IMG/VR virus record: IMGVR_UViG_3300008116_000345 | Coordinates: 1 to 21,734 of that record | DNA: 21,734 nucleotides | Direction: 5' to 3' (one strand) | Source of the DNA: a virus | Part shown: positions 21,626-21,734 of the stretch, piece after piece | Layout of the letters: each line of letters begins with the position of its first letter | Position numbering within the stretch: the first letter of the stretch is position 1 | Notes under the pieces: model-generated | What the model was told of the DNA's origin: nothing | The model's input: the letters and a program-made list of their open reading frames with translations, nothing else | Database searches by the model: none | Made by a program: the position numbers and the translations under genes

Positions 21626-21727
21626 TTATGGGTTCGGTTTGACCCTTAAAACCGATTGAGAAATGTTTTTGGAGGGGATACTACCACCCCCACAGCCACT
21701 ACCACCGCAACCCGAAGTCATTTCCAT
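21626..21727 (-). CDS. Short Gly/Cys-rich reading frame at the right edge (tentative, possibly partial)
   Basis: From ATG 21727 (or 21721) the frame reads MEMTSGCGGSGCGGGSIPSK, then NISQSVLRVKPNP and a stop. The frame is still open at the window edge, so this could be the end of a longer gene. CGGSGCGGG is unusual and looks selected, but the frame is short. It is convergent with the HNH gene, 23 bases from its stop. Confidence 0.35.
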   Translation of the reverse strand: MEMTSGCGGSGCGGGSIPSKNISQSVLRVKPNP

Positions 21728-21734
21728 TTTGGTA

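Overview
The window is a stretch of a tailed double-stranded DNA phage (or prophage) genome. The host is most likely a member of the Bacteroidota. The phage assignment rests on a large terminase, a portal protein, several beta-rich fibre proteins, a GH19 endolysin and three homing-type endonuclease genes. The host assignment rests on the promoter signal: TAnnTTTG, the Bacteroidota -7 box, lies just upstream of ten genes or gene groups, once with a full TTG-N19 partner (17949-17978). No integrase, tRNA or CRISPR array is visible.

Left arm, all on the minus strand, read from right to left from about 16461 down to 1. This is a late, virion-assembly region. It runs: fibre-like protein (322 aa), two small unknown proteins, a protein that looks like two GroES-type co-chaperonin domains in tandem, a small helical protein, large terminase, portal, then a cluster of tail or baseplate appendage proteins. 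A terminator at 7168-7206 separates the 495-aa fibre protein from an HNH endonuclease gene, which has its own -7 box. Two giant fibre genes follow (1351 aa, and at least 787 aa running off the left edge), built from at least 23 copies of an NVGIGTTSP-type repeat. Most junctions are ATGA or TAATG overlaps, so translation is probably coupled.

Middle (16462-19387). A small winged-helix protein is transcribed away from the late region, from a -7 box that faces the late promoter in a near-palindrome. Convergent with it is a chain of six tiny overlapping genes (34-75 aa), four of which I place or confirm only by reading start/stop overlaps. Next is a stand-alone membrane-anchored protein gene with its own consensus promoter and terminator (a moron-like layout), then two lysine-rich proteins sharing a Tyr-x-x-Gly-Gly motif.

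Right arm (19388-21734). A 46-aa very basic protein gene overlaps the GH19 endolysin gene. A bidirectional terminator follows, then a GIY-YIG endonuclease on the opposite strand. A non-coding stretch of about 420 bases carries several hairpins and imperfect repeats. An HNH endonuclease follows, whose N-terminal zinc finger matches that of the HNH gene in the fibre operon. A short Gly/Cys-rich reading frame lies at the right edge.

The major capsid protein, tail tube or tubular proteins and replication genes are not in this window. The TerL and portal sizes and the Gln-rich portal tail recall podovirus-like Bacteroidota phages, including crAss-like phages, but I cannot settle the family from this sequence alone.
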